DNA of 25,516 nucleotides from Desulfobacteraceae bacterium UBA5852 (GTDB lineage Bacteria; Desulfobacterota; Desulfobacteria; Desulfobacterales; UBA5852). A program made the translations under genes and the position numbers. Positions 1-7,543 of the stretch are shown here, one piece after another. The stretch covers positions 1-25,516 of the forward strand of contig DJGG01000186.1 in the NCBI GenBank assembly GCA_002432195.1, in the 5' to 3' direction. Under the pieces are notes generated by a model. That model did not search any database. It saw nothing but the letters and a program-made list of their open reading frames with translations, and was not told the origin of the DNA. How positions within the stretch are numbered: position 1 is the stretch's first letter; the number at the start of each line of letters is the position of its first letter.

Positions 1-523
1 GGGTGGACTTGCCGGCGTTGGGCAAACCGACGAGGCCCACGTCGGCGAGCAGCCGCAATTCCAGCTTGAGAACTCGCTGTTGACCGGCTTCTCCGGGTTG
101 GGCGTGACGCGGCGCGCGGTTGGTCGAGGATTTGAAGCGGGTGTTGCCCAGCCCGCCTCGCCCCCCCCGGGCCGCAACGAAGCGGTCGTCCGGGCCCGTG
201 AGGTCGCAAAGGCGCTCCCCGGTCTGGGCGTCCTCCACGCGGGTGCCCAGGGGCACCTCGATGATCAGGTCTTCAGCGCCGTGGCCGGCCTTTTGGCGGC
301 CTTGCCCGTGTCCGCCGTTGGCGGCCTTGAAAATGGACTTGAACTGGAATTGGCGCAGGGTGCGCCGGCGAAGGGATGCCAGGAAGATGACATCCCCGCC
401 GCGGCCGCCGTCACCACCGTCCGGTCCGCCGCGCGGGACGTATTTTTCGCGGCGGAAGCTGACGCATCCTCGGCCGCCGTCGCCGGCATGGACGGTAATG
501 GTGGCTTCATCAATGAATTTCAC
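1..523 (-). CDS. obgE: Obg-family GTPase ObgE/CgtA (partial, C-terminus off the window)
   Basis: This is the N-terminal 174 residues of the Obg GTPase, which acts in 50S ribosome assembly and stress control. I translated it directly from the minus strand. It shows the glycine-rich Obg fold (runs such as GGPDGGDGGRGGD and ARGGRGGLGN) and reaches the start of the G domain, where GLPNAGKST forms the G1/Walker A loop at the window edge. The start is a GTG whose GTGA overlaps the rpmA stop codon by three bases, giving the residues (fMet)KFIDEATI typical of the family. It is the third gene of rplU-rpmA-obgE and is probably translationally coupled to rpmA. Nothing looks broken; the G2-G5 motifs and C-terminal domain lie outside the window. 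Identity is very secure. Confidence 0.95.
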   Translation of the reverse strand, partial: MKFIDEATITVHAGDGGRGCVSFRREKYVPRGGPDGGDGGRGGDVIFLASLRRRTLRQFQFKSIFKAANGGHGQGRQKAGHGAEDLIIEVPLGTRVEDAQTGERLCDLTGPDDRFVAARGGRGGLGNTRFKSSTNRAPRHAQPGEAGQQRVLKLELRLLADVGLVGLPNAGKST

Positions 524-774
524 TCGGCGTAAACACTGACCCGTTTTTGGGTGCGCCCCACGCGCTCATAAGTGACAACGCCGTTGACCTTGGCGAACAG
601 GGTATAATCCTTGCCCAGGCCGACGTTCTGGCCCGGGTGGATCCGGGTACCCAGTTGGCGCACGAGAATGCTGCCGGCCGTGACGCGTTCGCCGCCGTAG
701 CATTTGATGCCCCGGCGCTGGCCGTGGCTGTCGCGGCCGTTTTTGGAGCTGCCGCCTGCTTTCTTATGTGCCAT
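520..774 (-). CDS. rpmA: 50S ribosomal protein L27
   Basis: L27 is an 84-residue large-subunit protein whose N-terminal tail reaches towards the peptidyl-transferase centre. The start MAHKKAGGSSKNGRDS and the core GIKCYGGERVTAGSILVRQ are diagnostic. The N-terminus begins directly with MAHKKAGG, so there is no sign of the cleavable N-terminal extension seen in Firmicutes. The start is an ATG with AGGGAG about nine bases upstream. It sits 38 bp after rplU, and its TGA overlaps the GTG start of obgE, so the three genes form one transcript from the promoter near 1200. The length is normal and no anomalies are visible. Confidence 0.98.
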   Translation of the reverse strand: MAHKKAGGSSKNGRDSHGQRRGIKCYGGERVTAGSILVRQLGTRIHPGQNVGLGKDYTLFAKVNGVVTYERVGRTQKRVSVYAE

Positions 775-812
775 GGTATGGACTCCCTGATAAAAGGCTG
801 ATGGTGCGGTGA

Positions 813-1124
813 CTATCGGCCGATGCTGTCGATGCAGATGGCCGTGAACGGCTGACGATGACCCTGCTTGCGACGGAAGCGCTTGCGGCGCTTGTACTTG
901 AAAACAAGAATTTTCTTGGCCTTGCCCTGCTCGACGATATGCCCCTTCACGGCCACATTTCCCAGGCCGGGCGTGCCGATATCCAGGCTTTCACCGTCGG
1001 AAAACAGCAGCACTTCATCGAAGGTGACCTCCGCGCCGACATCCCCCGGGATTTTTTCGATCCGCAGGACGTCGCCGGTCTCCACCTTATATTGTTTTCC
1101 GCCCGTTTTGACGACAGCATACAT
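813..1124 (-). CDS. rplU: 50S ribosomal protein L21
   Basis: This is a 103-residue L21, an early-assembly 23S rRNA-binding protein of the large subunit. The opening MYAVVKTGGKQYKVE and the basic segment KKILVFKYKRRKRFRRKQGHRQ (about residues 69-90) are the family signature. The length is typical. The ATG is preceded by a strong AAAGGAGG Shine-Dalgarno sequence, six bases from the start codon. It is the promoter-proximal gene of rplU-rpmA-obgE, with a promoter about 60-80 bases upstream. No L21-leader hairpin is evident in the short 5' UTR. Confidence 0.98.
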   Translation of the reverse strand: MYAVVKTGGKQYKVETGDVLRIEKIPGDVGAEVTFDEVLLFSDGESLDIGTPGLGNVAVKGHIVEQGKAKKILVFKYKRRKRFRRKQGHRQPFTAICIDSIGR

Positions 1125-1178
1125 GGATGACCTCCTTTAAGCCCACTGGAAATAACCAATTGATTTCAAAAATATGCA

Positions 1179-1206
1179 ATATTACGTTAACCTTTATTTT
1201 TGTCAA
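1179..1206 (-). promoter_or_regulatory. sigma-70-type promoter for rplU-rpmA-obgE
   Basis: On the minus strand there is a perfect -35 TTGACA (1201-1206), a 16-base spacer and TAATAT (1179-1184) as the -10. The stretch is AT-rich against its GC-rich surroundings. It leaves a short 5' UTR of about 50 bases before the Shine-Dalgarno of rplU. Prediction from sequence only. Confidence 0.75.
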
Positions 1207-1237
1207 GGAAAAAGTCTTGGGCGAGATGCACCCCGAC

Positions 1238-1314
1238 CCCCGGGAGCCCGGCGCCCGGGTGGCAAGGCGGGCTTGCGCCTGCCGGTTTTCAATGCTAACT
1301 GCCCCCCGGGGGGC
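1238..1314. repeat. GC-rich palindromes in the fdhD upstream region
   Basis: Between the rplU promoter and fdhD there are two GC-only palindromic stretches: CCCGGGAGCCCGGCGCCCGGG (about 1238-1258) and GCCCCCCGGGGGGC (1301-1314). The second is a perfect 14-base palindrome about 35 bases before the fdhD start. They could fold in an fdhD leader or act as protein sites. There is no T-tract, so they are not convincing terminators. I found no good promoter for fdhD here. Confidence 0.4.
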
Positions 1315-1349
1315 CACTTCGCTGGCTCGCCCCTATCAAGGAGGTTGTA

Positions 1350-2150
1350 ATGAGCCGCAGCATTCCGCGCATCCCTGTAATCTGGCCGTGGACCGCCGCC
1401 CCTGAGCCGCCTTTAGCCTTGATTGCCGAAGAACCCTTGGCGGTGCGTGTCCAAGGGCGCCCCTATGTCGTGGTCATGCGGACCCCCGGCGACGAAAAGG
1501 CGCACGCGGCGGGTCTCTGCCTTGCCGAGGGTCTGGTCGATGCCCCGGAGGATATCGCCGCGCTGGCCTGTTGTGACGGCGGGGACAGCAATACCGTGAC
1601 CGTAACCCTGGCACCGGGTCGGCTGGCCATCTACCAGCGCTTTGCCGATCGGCGCATGTTTGTCAGCCAGACCTCCTGCGGCATATGCGGCCGGGAGCTG
1701 GTGGAGGAGCTCCACCAGACGCTGCCGCATCTGGCGGAGGGGCCAGCCCTGGATCCGGCGCGGGTCCAGGCCAGCATCGATGAGCTCGCGCGGCATCAGC
1801 CCCTGCGGGCGGCCACCCGCGCGGCACACGCCGCCGCCATCTATGACCGCTCCTATACGTTGCTGGGGGTGGCAGAGGACGTGGGGCGGCACAATGCGCT
1901 GGATAAATGCGTTGGCCGTCTTTTCCTGGAAGGGCGGCTGGGGTCGGCGGCCCTGGTGGTCTTGTCCTCGCGGATCAGCTACGAATTGGTTCAGAAAGCC
2001 GCCCGCGCTCAAATTCCGGTGGTGGCGGCCGTCTCCCGACCCACGGCTCTCGCGGTGGCGCTGGCCGAAAGCCTCGACATGGCGCTGGTGACCGCCGGTG
2101 GGCCGGGTCGCCTTTTAATCCACTGCGGATCCCGCCGCCTGGGGGCGTGA
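1350..2150 (+). CDS. fdhD: Formate dehydrogenase accessory sulfurtransferase FdhD
   Basis: FdhD moves sulfur from a cysteine desulfurase to the Mo/W-bis-MGD cofactor of formate dehydrogenase, a cytoplasmic step needed for enzyme activity. The 266-residue protein has the loop Cys pair CGIC at residues 110-113, the family signature AEDVGRHNALDK at about 175-186, and SRISYELVQKA downstream. An EEPLAVRVQGRPY segment lies near the N-terminus. The length fits the family. The ATG start has AAGGAGG seven bases upstream. It is a single gene on the plus strand, convergent with dsrP across a strong hairpin. No formate dehydrogenase gene is present in the window. The two moeA genes 18 kb away belong to the same cofactor pathway, which is a pathway relation and not evidence of co-regulation. 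Confidence 0.95.
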   Translation: MSRSIPRIPVIWPWTAAPEPPLALIAEEPLAVRVQGRPYVVVMRTPGDEKAHAAGLCLAEGLVDAPEDIAALACCDGGDSNTVTVTLAPGRLAIYQRFADRRMFVSQTSCGICGRELVEELHQTLPHLAEGPALDPARVQASIDELARHQPLRAATRAAHAAAIYDRSYTLLGVAEDVGRHNALDKCVGRLFLEGRLGSAALVVLSSRISYELVQKAARAQIPVVAAVSRPTALAVALAESLDMALVTAGGPGRLLIHCGSRRLGA

Positions 2151-2163
2151 GCGCCGAAGAAGA

Positions 2164-2197
2164 GGGCCCGCCCCCCCTCGGTGGGGGGGGCGGGCCC
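2164..2197. terminator. GC-rich hairpin between convergent fdhD and dsrP
   Basis: A perfect 14-bp inverted repeat (2164-2177 against 2184-2197) with a six-base loop TCGGTG lies 14 bases after the fdhD stop and 33 bases after the dsrP stop. Neither side has a proper T-run, so on strict criteria it is a stem without a tail. Its place between two converging genes still suggests a shared transcription barrier or RNA 3'-end stabiliser. Confidence 0.6.
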
Positions 2198-2230
2198 CTG
2201 GTATCCGGCGGGCCCTCCCTCTGCTGCCGG

Positions 2231-3388
2231 TCAGGCCCGAACCTCTTCCTTGATGCCGATGGCCATCTTGAACAACACGGTGAGCACCAGTGCCCCTATG
2301 GCGTAAACGCCCAGCGTGATCGCCAGCTCGGGCAGGGTGGGCACGTATTCGTTGACTTCGTGCAAGGGGTTGGGGACAAAGCCGGCCGAAATCAGGCCCA
2401 GCCCCTTGTCGATCCAGGCGCCGACAAACAGCATGGCGCAGGCCACCGCCAGAACGCCCTCGTTGTGGCGTATGGCGGGGATCACCAGCATGATGGCGGC
2501 CGTGGCCATGAGAATCATAGAGGCCCACATCCAGGGCACCAGGACGCCATGGCCGTGGAGCCCCACAAAGAGATACTTGATGTGGGTGGTGTGTTCCGGA
2601 ATCTGGCTGTAAAAGGCCACGAAAATTTCACAGAGAAAGAAGAAGAGGTTGATGATGATGGCGTAGGTGACGATCTTGGCCAGGGCCTGGATCTGCTCCC
2701 GGCCGGGGTCGAAATTGGATACCTTGCGGATCAGCAGGCAGAGCAGGATCAGCAGTGCGGGCCCCGCGGCAAAGGCCGAGGCCAGAAAACGGGGGGCCAG
2801 AATGGCCGTCAGCCAGAAGCCGCGGCCCGGCAGGCCGCAGTACAGGAACGCTGTCACCGTGTGGATGCTGATGGCCCAGGGAATCGACAGGTAGATCAGG
2901 GGCTTGACCCAGCCGGGATAATGGGTCCCGTTGCGCTCGGCCTGGAGCACGTTCCACCCGATGACCAGGTTCAGGAACAGGTAGCCGTTGAGGACGATCG
3001 TATCCCAGAAGAGCACCGAGTTGGGTGTCGGATGGAGCCACACATTCAGGATCCGCATGGGTTGCCCCAGGTCCACCACCACGCTGAGCAGGCACACGAT
3101 CAGGGCCGCGATGGCCAGGAATTCCCCCAGGATGGTGATGCGTCCGAAGGCCTTGTAGTCGTGGAGATAGTAGGGCAGCACCACCATCACCCCCCCGGCC
3201 GCCACGCCGACCATGTACGTCAACTGGGCGATGTAGAAGCCCCAGGAGACATCACGGCTCAGGCCGGTGATACCGAGGCCGAAATTGAACTGCCAGAGCC
3301 AGACGCCGAAGCCCAGGCCGATCAGGCCCAGCAGGGCGGTCATCCACGCGCAGTATGCCTTGCTTCCTTTGATCGCATATTCAAGCAT
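2231..3388 (-). CDS. dsrP: DsrP, NrfD-like integral membrane subunit of DsrMKJOP
   Basis: DsrP is the polytopic quinone-interacting subunit that pairs with the periplasmic ferredoxin-like DsrO. The 385-residue product is almost wholly hydrophobic, with about ten membrane segments, for example residues 16-36, a stretch ending VGVAAGGVMVVLPYYL, and one beginning WASMILMATAAIM. It carries the NrfD/PsrC-type pattern. I placed the start at the ATG giving MLEYAIKGSKAYC, ten bases after dsrO, with GGGTGGG upstream. A further upstream ATG in the same frame would run 98 residues of Arg/Pro-rich shadow into dsrO and is not credible. It is the last gene of the operon and ends just before the hairpin at 2164-2197. 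Function is from the family. Confidence 0.95.
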   Translation of the reverse strand: MLEYAIKGSKAYCAWMTALLGLIGLGFGVWLWQFNFGLGITGLSRDVSWGFYIAQLTYMVGVAAGGVMVVLPYYLHDYKAFGRITILGEFLAIAALIVCLLSVVVDLGQPMRILNVWLHPTPNSVLFWDTIVLNGYLFLNLVIGWNVLQAERNGTHYPGWVKPLIYLSIPWAISIHTVTAFLYCGLPGRGFWLTAILAPRFLASAFAAGPALLILLCLLIRKVSNFDPGREQIQALAKIVTYAIIINLFFFLCEIFVAFYSQIPEHTTHIKYLFVGLHGHGVLVPWMWASMILMATAAIMLVIPAIRHNEGVLAVACAMLFVGAWIDKGLGLISAGFVPNPLHEVNEYVPTLPELAITLGVYAIGALVLTVLFKMAIGIKEEVRA

Positions 3389-3398
3389 AGCCCACCCC

Positions 3399-4196
3399 TC
3401 ATACGATGTAGTAGACCGCCGGGCCGGTGCCCAGGGCAACTTTGCGGCGGATGGTGTAATTGGTTCGCAGCACCTCGCGGATCTCGGAGGCCGGGTCTTC
3501 CAGGTCGCCGAACACCAGGGCGCCGTTGGACGCCTCCACACAGGCAGGCAGCAGACCGTCCGCCAGCCGTTCGACGCAGAAATTGCACTTCTCCACGACC
3601 CCCTTGGTGCGAGTCGGGAAGGCCAGGTTGGTTTCCGCGAGGAAGGGCCGGGGATCCCGATAATTGAAGCTGCGGGCGCCAAAGGGGCAGGCGGCCATGC
3701 AGAAGCGGCAACCGATGCAGCGATGGAAGTCCATGGCGACGATGCCGTCGGGGCGCTTAAAGGTCGCCTTGGTGGGGCAAGCCCTCACGCAAGGGGGGTT
3801 CTCGCAATGGTTGCAGAGTACCAGGAAGGGGCGCGTTTCCACCTCTTCATGCGTGTATCGGGCCTCCAGGTCGGGGAAGGCGTTCGCGTAGCCCGTCTGC
3901 CAGAGCCACTTGATCTCATGACGGTTGTGCCCCACGATGGCCGGGTCGATGAAGGGCACGTTGTGGGTCTTGTGGCAGGCGTCGATGAGTGGTTTGAGGT
4001 CTTCGGCCGTCGTCAGCTTACGGGTGTCGATAACCAGTCCCCACTGCTTGGCCCACAAGATATCCTTGCCCTTCATGGTTTTCGGCGTGGCCGCGGGCCC
4101 CCCGCCGGCTGCGAAGGCATTCAGCACGGGCGACGCGCCCGCCCCCAGGGCGGCGATTCCAGCCATTTTCAGGAAATTGCGTCGGCTGTCTTCCAT
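3399..4196 (-). CDS. dsrO: DsrO, periplasmic Tat-exported ferredoxin-like subunit
   Basis: DsrO is the periplasmic iron-sulfur subunit of DsrMKJOP that works with DsrP. The 265-residue protein opens with a Tat signal (SRRNFLK at residues 4-10, then a hydrophobic stretch to AFAAG). Cys motifs for [4Fe-4S] clusters follow: C128/131/136/140 (CNHCENPPCVRAC), C160/163/166/170 (CIGCRFCMAAC), and a less regular set C204/207/219. This is the DmsB/NrfC pattern. The ATG at 4196 overlaps the dsrJ stop by one base (TGATG). A GTG one codon earlier (4199), which overlaps dsrJ by four bases, is an alternative start. Both have AAGGAG at an acceptable distance. Confidence 0.95.
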   Translation of the reverse strand: MEDSRRNFLKMAGIAALGAGASPVLNAFAAGGGPAATPKTMKGKDILWAKQWGLVIDTRKLTTAEDLKPLIDACHKTHNVPFIDPAIVGHNRHEIKWLWQTGYANAFPDLEARYTHEEVETRPFLVLCNHCENPPCVRACPTKATFKRPDGIVAMDFHRCIGCRFCMAACPFGARSFNYRDPRPFLAETNLAFPTRTKGVVEKCNFCVERLADGLLPACVEASNGALVFGDLEDPASEIREVLRTNYTIRRKVALGTGPAVYYIV

Positions 4197-4585
4197 CACT
4201 TCGTCTCCTTCGGGTTATCGATGTGGCAATCCCAGCAATAAGGGCTAACGGCGGCGTAGTTGTGGCACCGGTCGCAGAATTCGGCCTTGTTGGAATGGCA
4301 GTCCAGGCAGGTGTTGGACAGGCTCATGTTGAATTCCTTGCCTTCCAGATTGACGTAGACCCGTTCGCCATCGCGGACCACGGCGTCCCGCCATTCGTTC
4401 AGCAGCTGCATGTGGTTGGCGTTGATCCACACCTTGTCCCGCACGCAGGCCTTGGCCTCGAGCGCCTGGGGGGTCAGAACCGGTTCGGGCTTGGGAGCGG
4501 CCTTGCCCATGCTGTACCAGAACGGAAACGTGACGAGCGCTATAAAAATGATCACCCCGGCTATGATCTTGCCTTTGTCATTCAT
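4196..4585 (-). CDS. dsrJ: DsrJ, triheme c-type cytochrome subunit
   Basis: DsrJ is the membrane-anchored periplasmic cytochrome of the complex. The 129-residue protein has one N-terminal membrane anchor (about residues 7-25) and exactly three heme-binding CxxCH motifs: CLDCH (93-97), CDRCH (104-108) and CWDCH (117-121). Cys47 (KACVRD) fits the unusual axial Cys ligand described for DsrJ of Allochromatium vinosum; that assignment is by analogy. I chose the ATG giving MNDKGKIIAG, which overlaps the dsrK end by eight bases. An in-frame ATG 33 bases further upstream lies inside dsrK and adds an unlikely N-terminal tail. Overlaps at both ends suggest tight translational coupling and defined stoichiometry. 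Confidence 0.93.
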   Translation of the reverse strand: MNDKGKIIAGVIIFIALVTFPFWYSMGKAAPKPEPVLTPQALEAKACVRDKVWINANHMQLLNEWRDAVVRDGERVYVNLEGKEFNMSLSNTCLDCHSNKAEFCDRCHNYAAVSPYCWDCHIDNPKETK

Positions 4586-6209
4586 CGGCCTCATCCTCCA
4601 TGCCCGGCAGGTCTTCACCGCGCAGATTTGTCGTTCGCTCCTTCTCTCCCGGCAGGATCAGGGCATTGCCCACCAGTTCGTGCACGCCGGTGACGTCCAC
4701 CCCGGGGACCCAGTAGCGCATCAGGTCGGGGAAAACCGCGCGGTCGATGGCGCACACACAGCCCAGCATGTTGACGCCGTGCTTCTCGTGGACGTATTTG
4801 ACGGCGTTGGCCCGCGGCAGGCCGCCGGTAAGCCGCAGTTCCATGTCCTCGCCGGCATTGAGGCCGGAGCCGGAGCCGCAGCAGAAGGTGTTCTCCCGGA
4901 TGGTGTTGGCCGGCATTTCGTAGAAATGGCGGCAGGTGTTGCGGATCACGTAGCGCGGTTCCTCCAGCAAGCCCATCCCGCGGGCGGGGTTGCAGGAGTC
5001 GTGGAAGGTGAGCACGACATTGTCGTTGCGGCCGGGGTCCAGCTCCAGCTTGTTGTGCTTGATGAGGTCGGCGGTGAATTCCGTGATGTGCACCATCTTG
5101 GTGGACTTGGCGTTTTCGAACCGGGTGCCCGTGATGGGGTTGACCGGCTCCTCCAGAAAGTCGGCGGGTCCGTTCATGGTGTCCATGTACTGATGGATCA
5201 CCCGCCACATGTGGCCGCATTCCCCTCCCAGGATCCATTTGACCCCCAGGCGTTTGGCCTCGGCGTACATCTTGGAGTTGAGCCGCTTCATGGTTTCGTG
5301 GGAGGTGAAGAAACCGAAGTTGCCGCCTTCCGAAGCGTAGGTGCTCCAGGTGACCTCCAGGCCGTACTTTTCCTTGAGGTAGTGGAACAGGATCAGATAC
5401 CCCATGGCCGTGTACGTGCCGGGGTCGGCGAAGACGTCTCCCGAGGGCGTGATGAAAAGGATATCGGCCCCTTTTTTATTGAAGTTGGGGGCCATGCGCA
5501 CCCCGGTGATCTCTTCGATGTCGTCCACGAAGAAGTCCAGCATGTCCTTGAACGCGTGGGGCTGGATTCCCAGGTGGTTGCCCGTGCGGTAGCAGTTGGC
5601 CACCGGGGTGGCGATCCAGTCGATATTGAGCCCCAGGAGGTTGAGCAGCTCGCGCCCCATGATGGTGATCTCGGCCGTGTCGATGCCGTACGGACAGAAG
5701 ACCGAGCAGCGTCGGCACTCCGAGCACTGGAAGAGGTAGGACCACCACTCCTTGAGGACCTCCAGGGTCATGGGTCGGGCGCCGGCCACGCGGCCCATGA
5801 TCTTGCCCGCCATGGTGAAATCGTTGCGGTAGACGGAGCGCAGCAGTTCGGCGCGCAGAACGGGCATGTTCTTGGGGTCACCCGTGCCGATGAAGTAATG
5901 GCACTTGTCGGCGCAGGCGCCGCAGCGCACGCAGATGTCCATGAAGACTTTGAAGGAACGGAATTTTTCCAGGCGCTCCTTGAAGCCTTTGTGGATGATT
6001 TCCTGCCAGTTATCGGGCAGCTTCCAATCCTCCTCCACGGGGTTCCACTCCCGCGGATTCGGAGCCGACAGGGCTTCAAGGCTCTTGGGGTTGGCGGCGT
6101 AGCAATAGATGCCCTTGCGGATGACCGTGGGGGTATCCATCCAATCCGTCGCCGGCGTCCGGTGTTCGATGGTGTGGTAGAGCTGGTTGGCTTTCGGCAG
6201 GTCACTCAT
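4578..6209 (-). CDS. dsrK: DsrK, HdrD-like iron-sulfur subunit
   Basis: DsrK is the cytoplasm-facing catalytic-type subunit related to heterodisulfide reductase HdrD. It is thought to act on the trisulfide form of DsrC. The 543-residue protein has two [4Fe-4S] motifs, C93/96/99/103 (CVRCGACADKC) and C162/165/168/172 (CSECRRCSVFC). A Cys-rich C-terminal half follows, with C331 (GGECGH), C406 (HDSC), the C443-C444 pair (FCCGSGSG) and C484 (GCVC), matching the noncubane-cluster CCG-domain layout. The length is normal. The stop overlaps dsrJ and the start lies six bases after dsrM. The ATG begins MSDLPKANQLYH, with GGAGTG eight bases upstream. The catalytic interpretation comes from the family. 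Confidence 0.97.
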   Translation of the reverse strand: MSDLPKANQLYHTIEHRTPATDWMDTPTVIRKGIYCYAANPKSLEALSAPNPREWNPVEEDWKLPDNWQEIIHKGFKERLEKFRSFKVFMDICVRCGACADKCHYFIGTGDPKNMPVLRAELLRSVYRNDFTMAGKIMGRVAGARPMTLEVLKEWWSYLFQCSECRRCSVFCPYGIDTAEITIMGRELLNLLGLNIDWIATPVANCYRTGNHLGIQPHAFKDMLDFFVDDIEEITGVRMAPNFNKKGADILFITPSGDVFADPGTYTAMGYLILFHYLKEKYGLEVTWSTYASEGGNFGFFTSHETMKRLNSKMYAEAKRLGVKWILGGECGHMWRVIHQYMDTMNGPADFLEEPVNPITGTRFENAKSTKMVHITEFTADLIKHNKLELDPGRNDNVVLTFHDSCNPARGMGLLEEPRYVIRNTCRHFYEMPANTIRENTFCCGSGSGLNAGEDMELRLTGGLPRANAVKYVHEKHGVNMLGCVCAIDRAVFPDLMRYWVPGVDVTGVHELVGNALILPGEKERTTNLRGEDLPGMEDEADE

Positions 6210-6215
6210 GCGTGC

Positions 6216-7226
6216 TCACTCCTTTTTTTCCACGGGCAGTCCAGCCTCGATCATTTTGTCCCGGAAATCATCTTCGTATTCGTCGTAGGTGTGGACCTTG
6301 ACGGGGTAGTTCCAGGGGTTGACGTGTCGGACGGCGCGGGTGTTGTTGGGCAGATTGCGGGTGGGGCTGAGGAAGACGCCGCCCAGGTGCATGAGTTTGC
6401 TGAAGGGGAAATAGGCCAGCAGCACGCTCACAAAGAACAGGTGCACGTAGAAGATGGGGCTGATGGCTTGCATGTCGGCCACCGCCGGGAGGTGAAAGGA
6501 GACCAGCCCGTAGGTGAGCGCCTTGGCCGCGGTGACATCGATCTTGGTGATGTAGCGCATGTAGATGCCGGTGAAGGCTATGCCGAAGATCAGGAAGAGC
6601 GGAAAGTAATCGGCGGCCAGGGAGATGAAGCGCAGGTGCGGCAGGTAAACCCGTCGGAGGAAGAGAACCAGCACGGCACCGGCCAGCGCGAAACTGGACA
6701 TGGAAATGACGGGAGTGCCGATTTGCAGGAAGGTGTCCACCGTACCCAGGAGCTGGACGGCATACGGCACGGGTTCCAGAAAGAAGCGCAGGTGCCTCAG
6801 GAGCACCACGAAGAAGGCGTAATGGAAGGTGATGGCGAACAGCCACAGCCAGAGTTCCAGGTCATAGGCGATGCGGCCGTCTTCCTTGAGCTGCATCCGG
6901 GTATTGCGGAAAAGGGAGCGGAACGTCAGGATTTCCAGCGCCATGCGCACGACCACCTCCCACTTGGTGAAGGGGCTGTCGAAACGGTTACGCTGGATCC
7001 AGGGCAGGGATTTGGCCTGGCCCGCGGTGGTGGGGATGCGGAACGGGACCGGGGAGCGGGACCAGACGAGCATCCGGTACGCAAACATGGCGACGAACAC
7101 CAGCATCGCCAGGTAAGGGACGATGACCCCGAAAAACACCTGGAGCCTCAACAGCGCGGTACCCACATAGGCGACCAGGGACAAAACGATGACCGCTAGA
7201 AGGGAGTACAGATACTTGCCATTCAT
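6216..7226 (-). CDS. dsrM: DsrM, NarI-like diheme b membrane subunit
   Basis: DsrM is the membrane cytochrome b of the DsrMK module and is thought to exchange electrons with menaquinone. The 336-residue protein has about six membrane helices. The first two lie at residues 7-26 and 30-50 and later ones at about 125-145, 173-190, 206-223 and 255-275. Histidines within or near helices (H135, H145, H262, H280) are candidate heme b ligands. That assignment is by analogy with NarI and not proven here. The start is an ATG with an AGCGAGGTAAC region upstream. The gap to the rsbRD-N gene is 317 bp and holds no strong hairpin or promoter that I can see, so dsrM may share the upstream promoter. Confidence 0.95.
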   Translation of the reverse strand: MNGKYLYSLLAVIVLSLVAYVGTALLRLQVFFGVIVPYLAMLVFVAMFAYRMLVWSRSPVPFRIPTTAGQAKSLPWIQRNRFDSPFTKWEVVVRMALEILTFRSLFRNTRMQLKEDGRIAYDLELWLWLFAITFHYAFFVVLLRHLRFFLEPVPYAVQLLGTVDTFLQIGTPVISMSSFALAGAVLVLFLRRVYLPHLRFISLAADYFPLFLIFGIAFTGIYMRYITKIDVTAAKALTYGLVSFHLPAVADMQAISPIFYVHLFFVSVLLAYFPFSKLMHLGGVFLSPTRNLPNNTRAVRHVNPWNYPVKVHTYDEYEDDFRDKMIEAGLPVEKKE

Positions 7227-7543
7227 TTACCGTTACCTCGCTTTCGGCCTCCCGCCGGCCCCATACGCCGTCCGAACCCTGCCCGGTGCCCTCCAGGCGC
7301 CGGCCCACCGCCGCGCGCGGCAGTCAGGACCGTTCCAGTCGACGTTGAGGCGCGAAAGGCCTTCTCCAAGATGCCAAGGGTTAACATATGCCCATCCATT
7401 AAAGGCGTCCTGAGCCCAGGCCTGCGTGCGCGGTCCCCTGAGGCCCTCGACACCGTCCCTCCTCAGCGGGGCTGCGCCTCCGGTATCAAGGTTTCATGCG
7501 GGCGGGCCTGAACCCAATCCCCTTTTGAGGGACGGGCACGATC
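7227..7543. other. Intergenic region between rsbRD-N gene and dsrM
   Basis: This 317-bp non-coding stretch lies inside the presumed dsr transcript. I see no T-tailed terminator and no good -35/-10 pair on the minus strand. A weak AT-rich patch at about 7380-7405 (containing TTAACATATG on the plus strand) is the only promoter-like spot. Short open frames here look like chance. Confidence 0.5.

Noticed and set aside
80..532. Plus-strand frames of 139-150 residues over the left edge
   Set aside because: They are antisense to the Obg N-terminal domain, which is confirmed by translation of the minus strand.
1907..3667. 586-residue plus-strand open frame across the fdhD end, the hairpin and dsrP/dsrO
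   Set aside because: It runs through the fdhD stop region and antisense to dsrP and dsrO, is Gly/Pro/Gln-rich and has no recognisable domain.
4410..7199. 929-residue plus-strand open frame opposite dsrJ, dsrK and dsrM
   Set aside because: It is antisense to three firmly identified genes with their own motifs. Its composition (Gly/His/Val/Asp/Glu runs) is typical of an open frame created by the high GC content.
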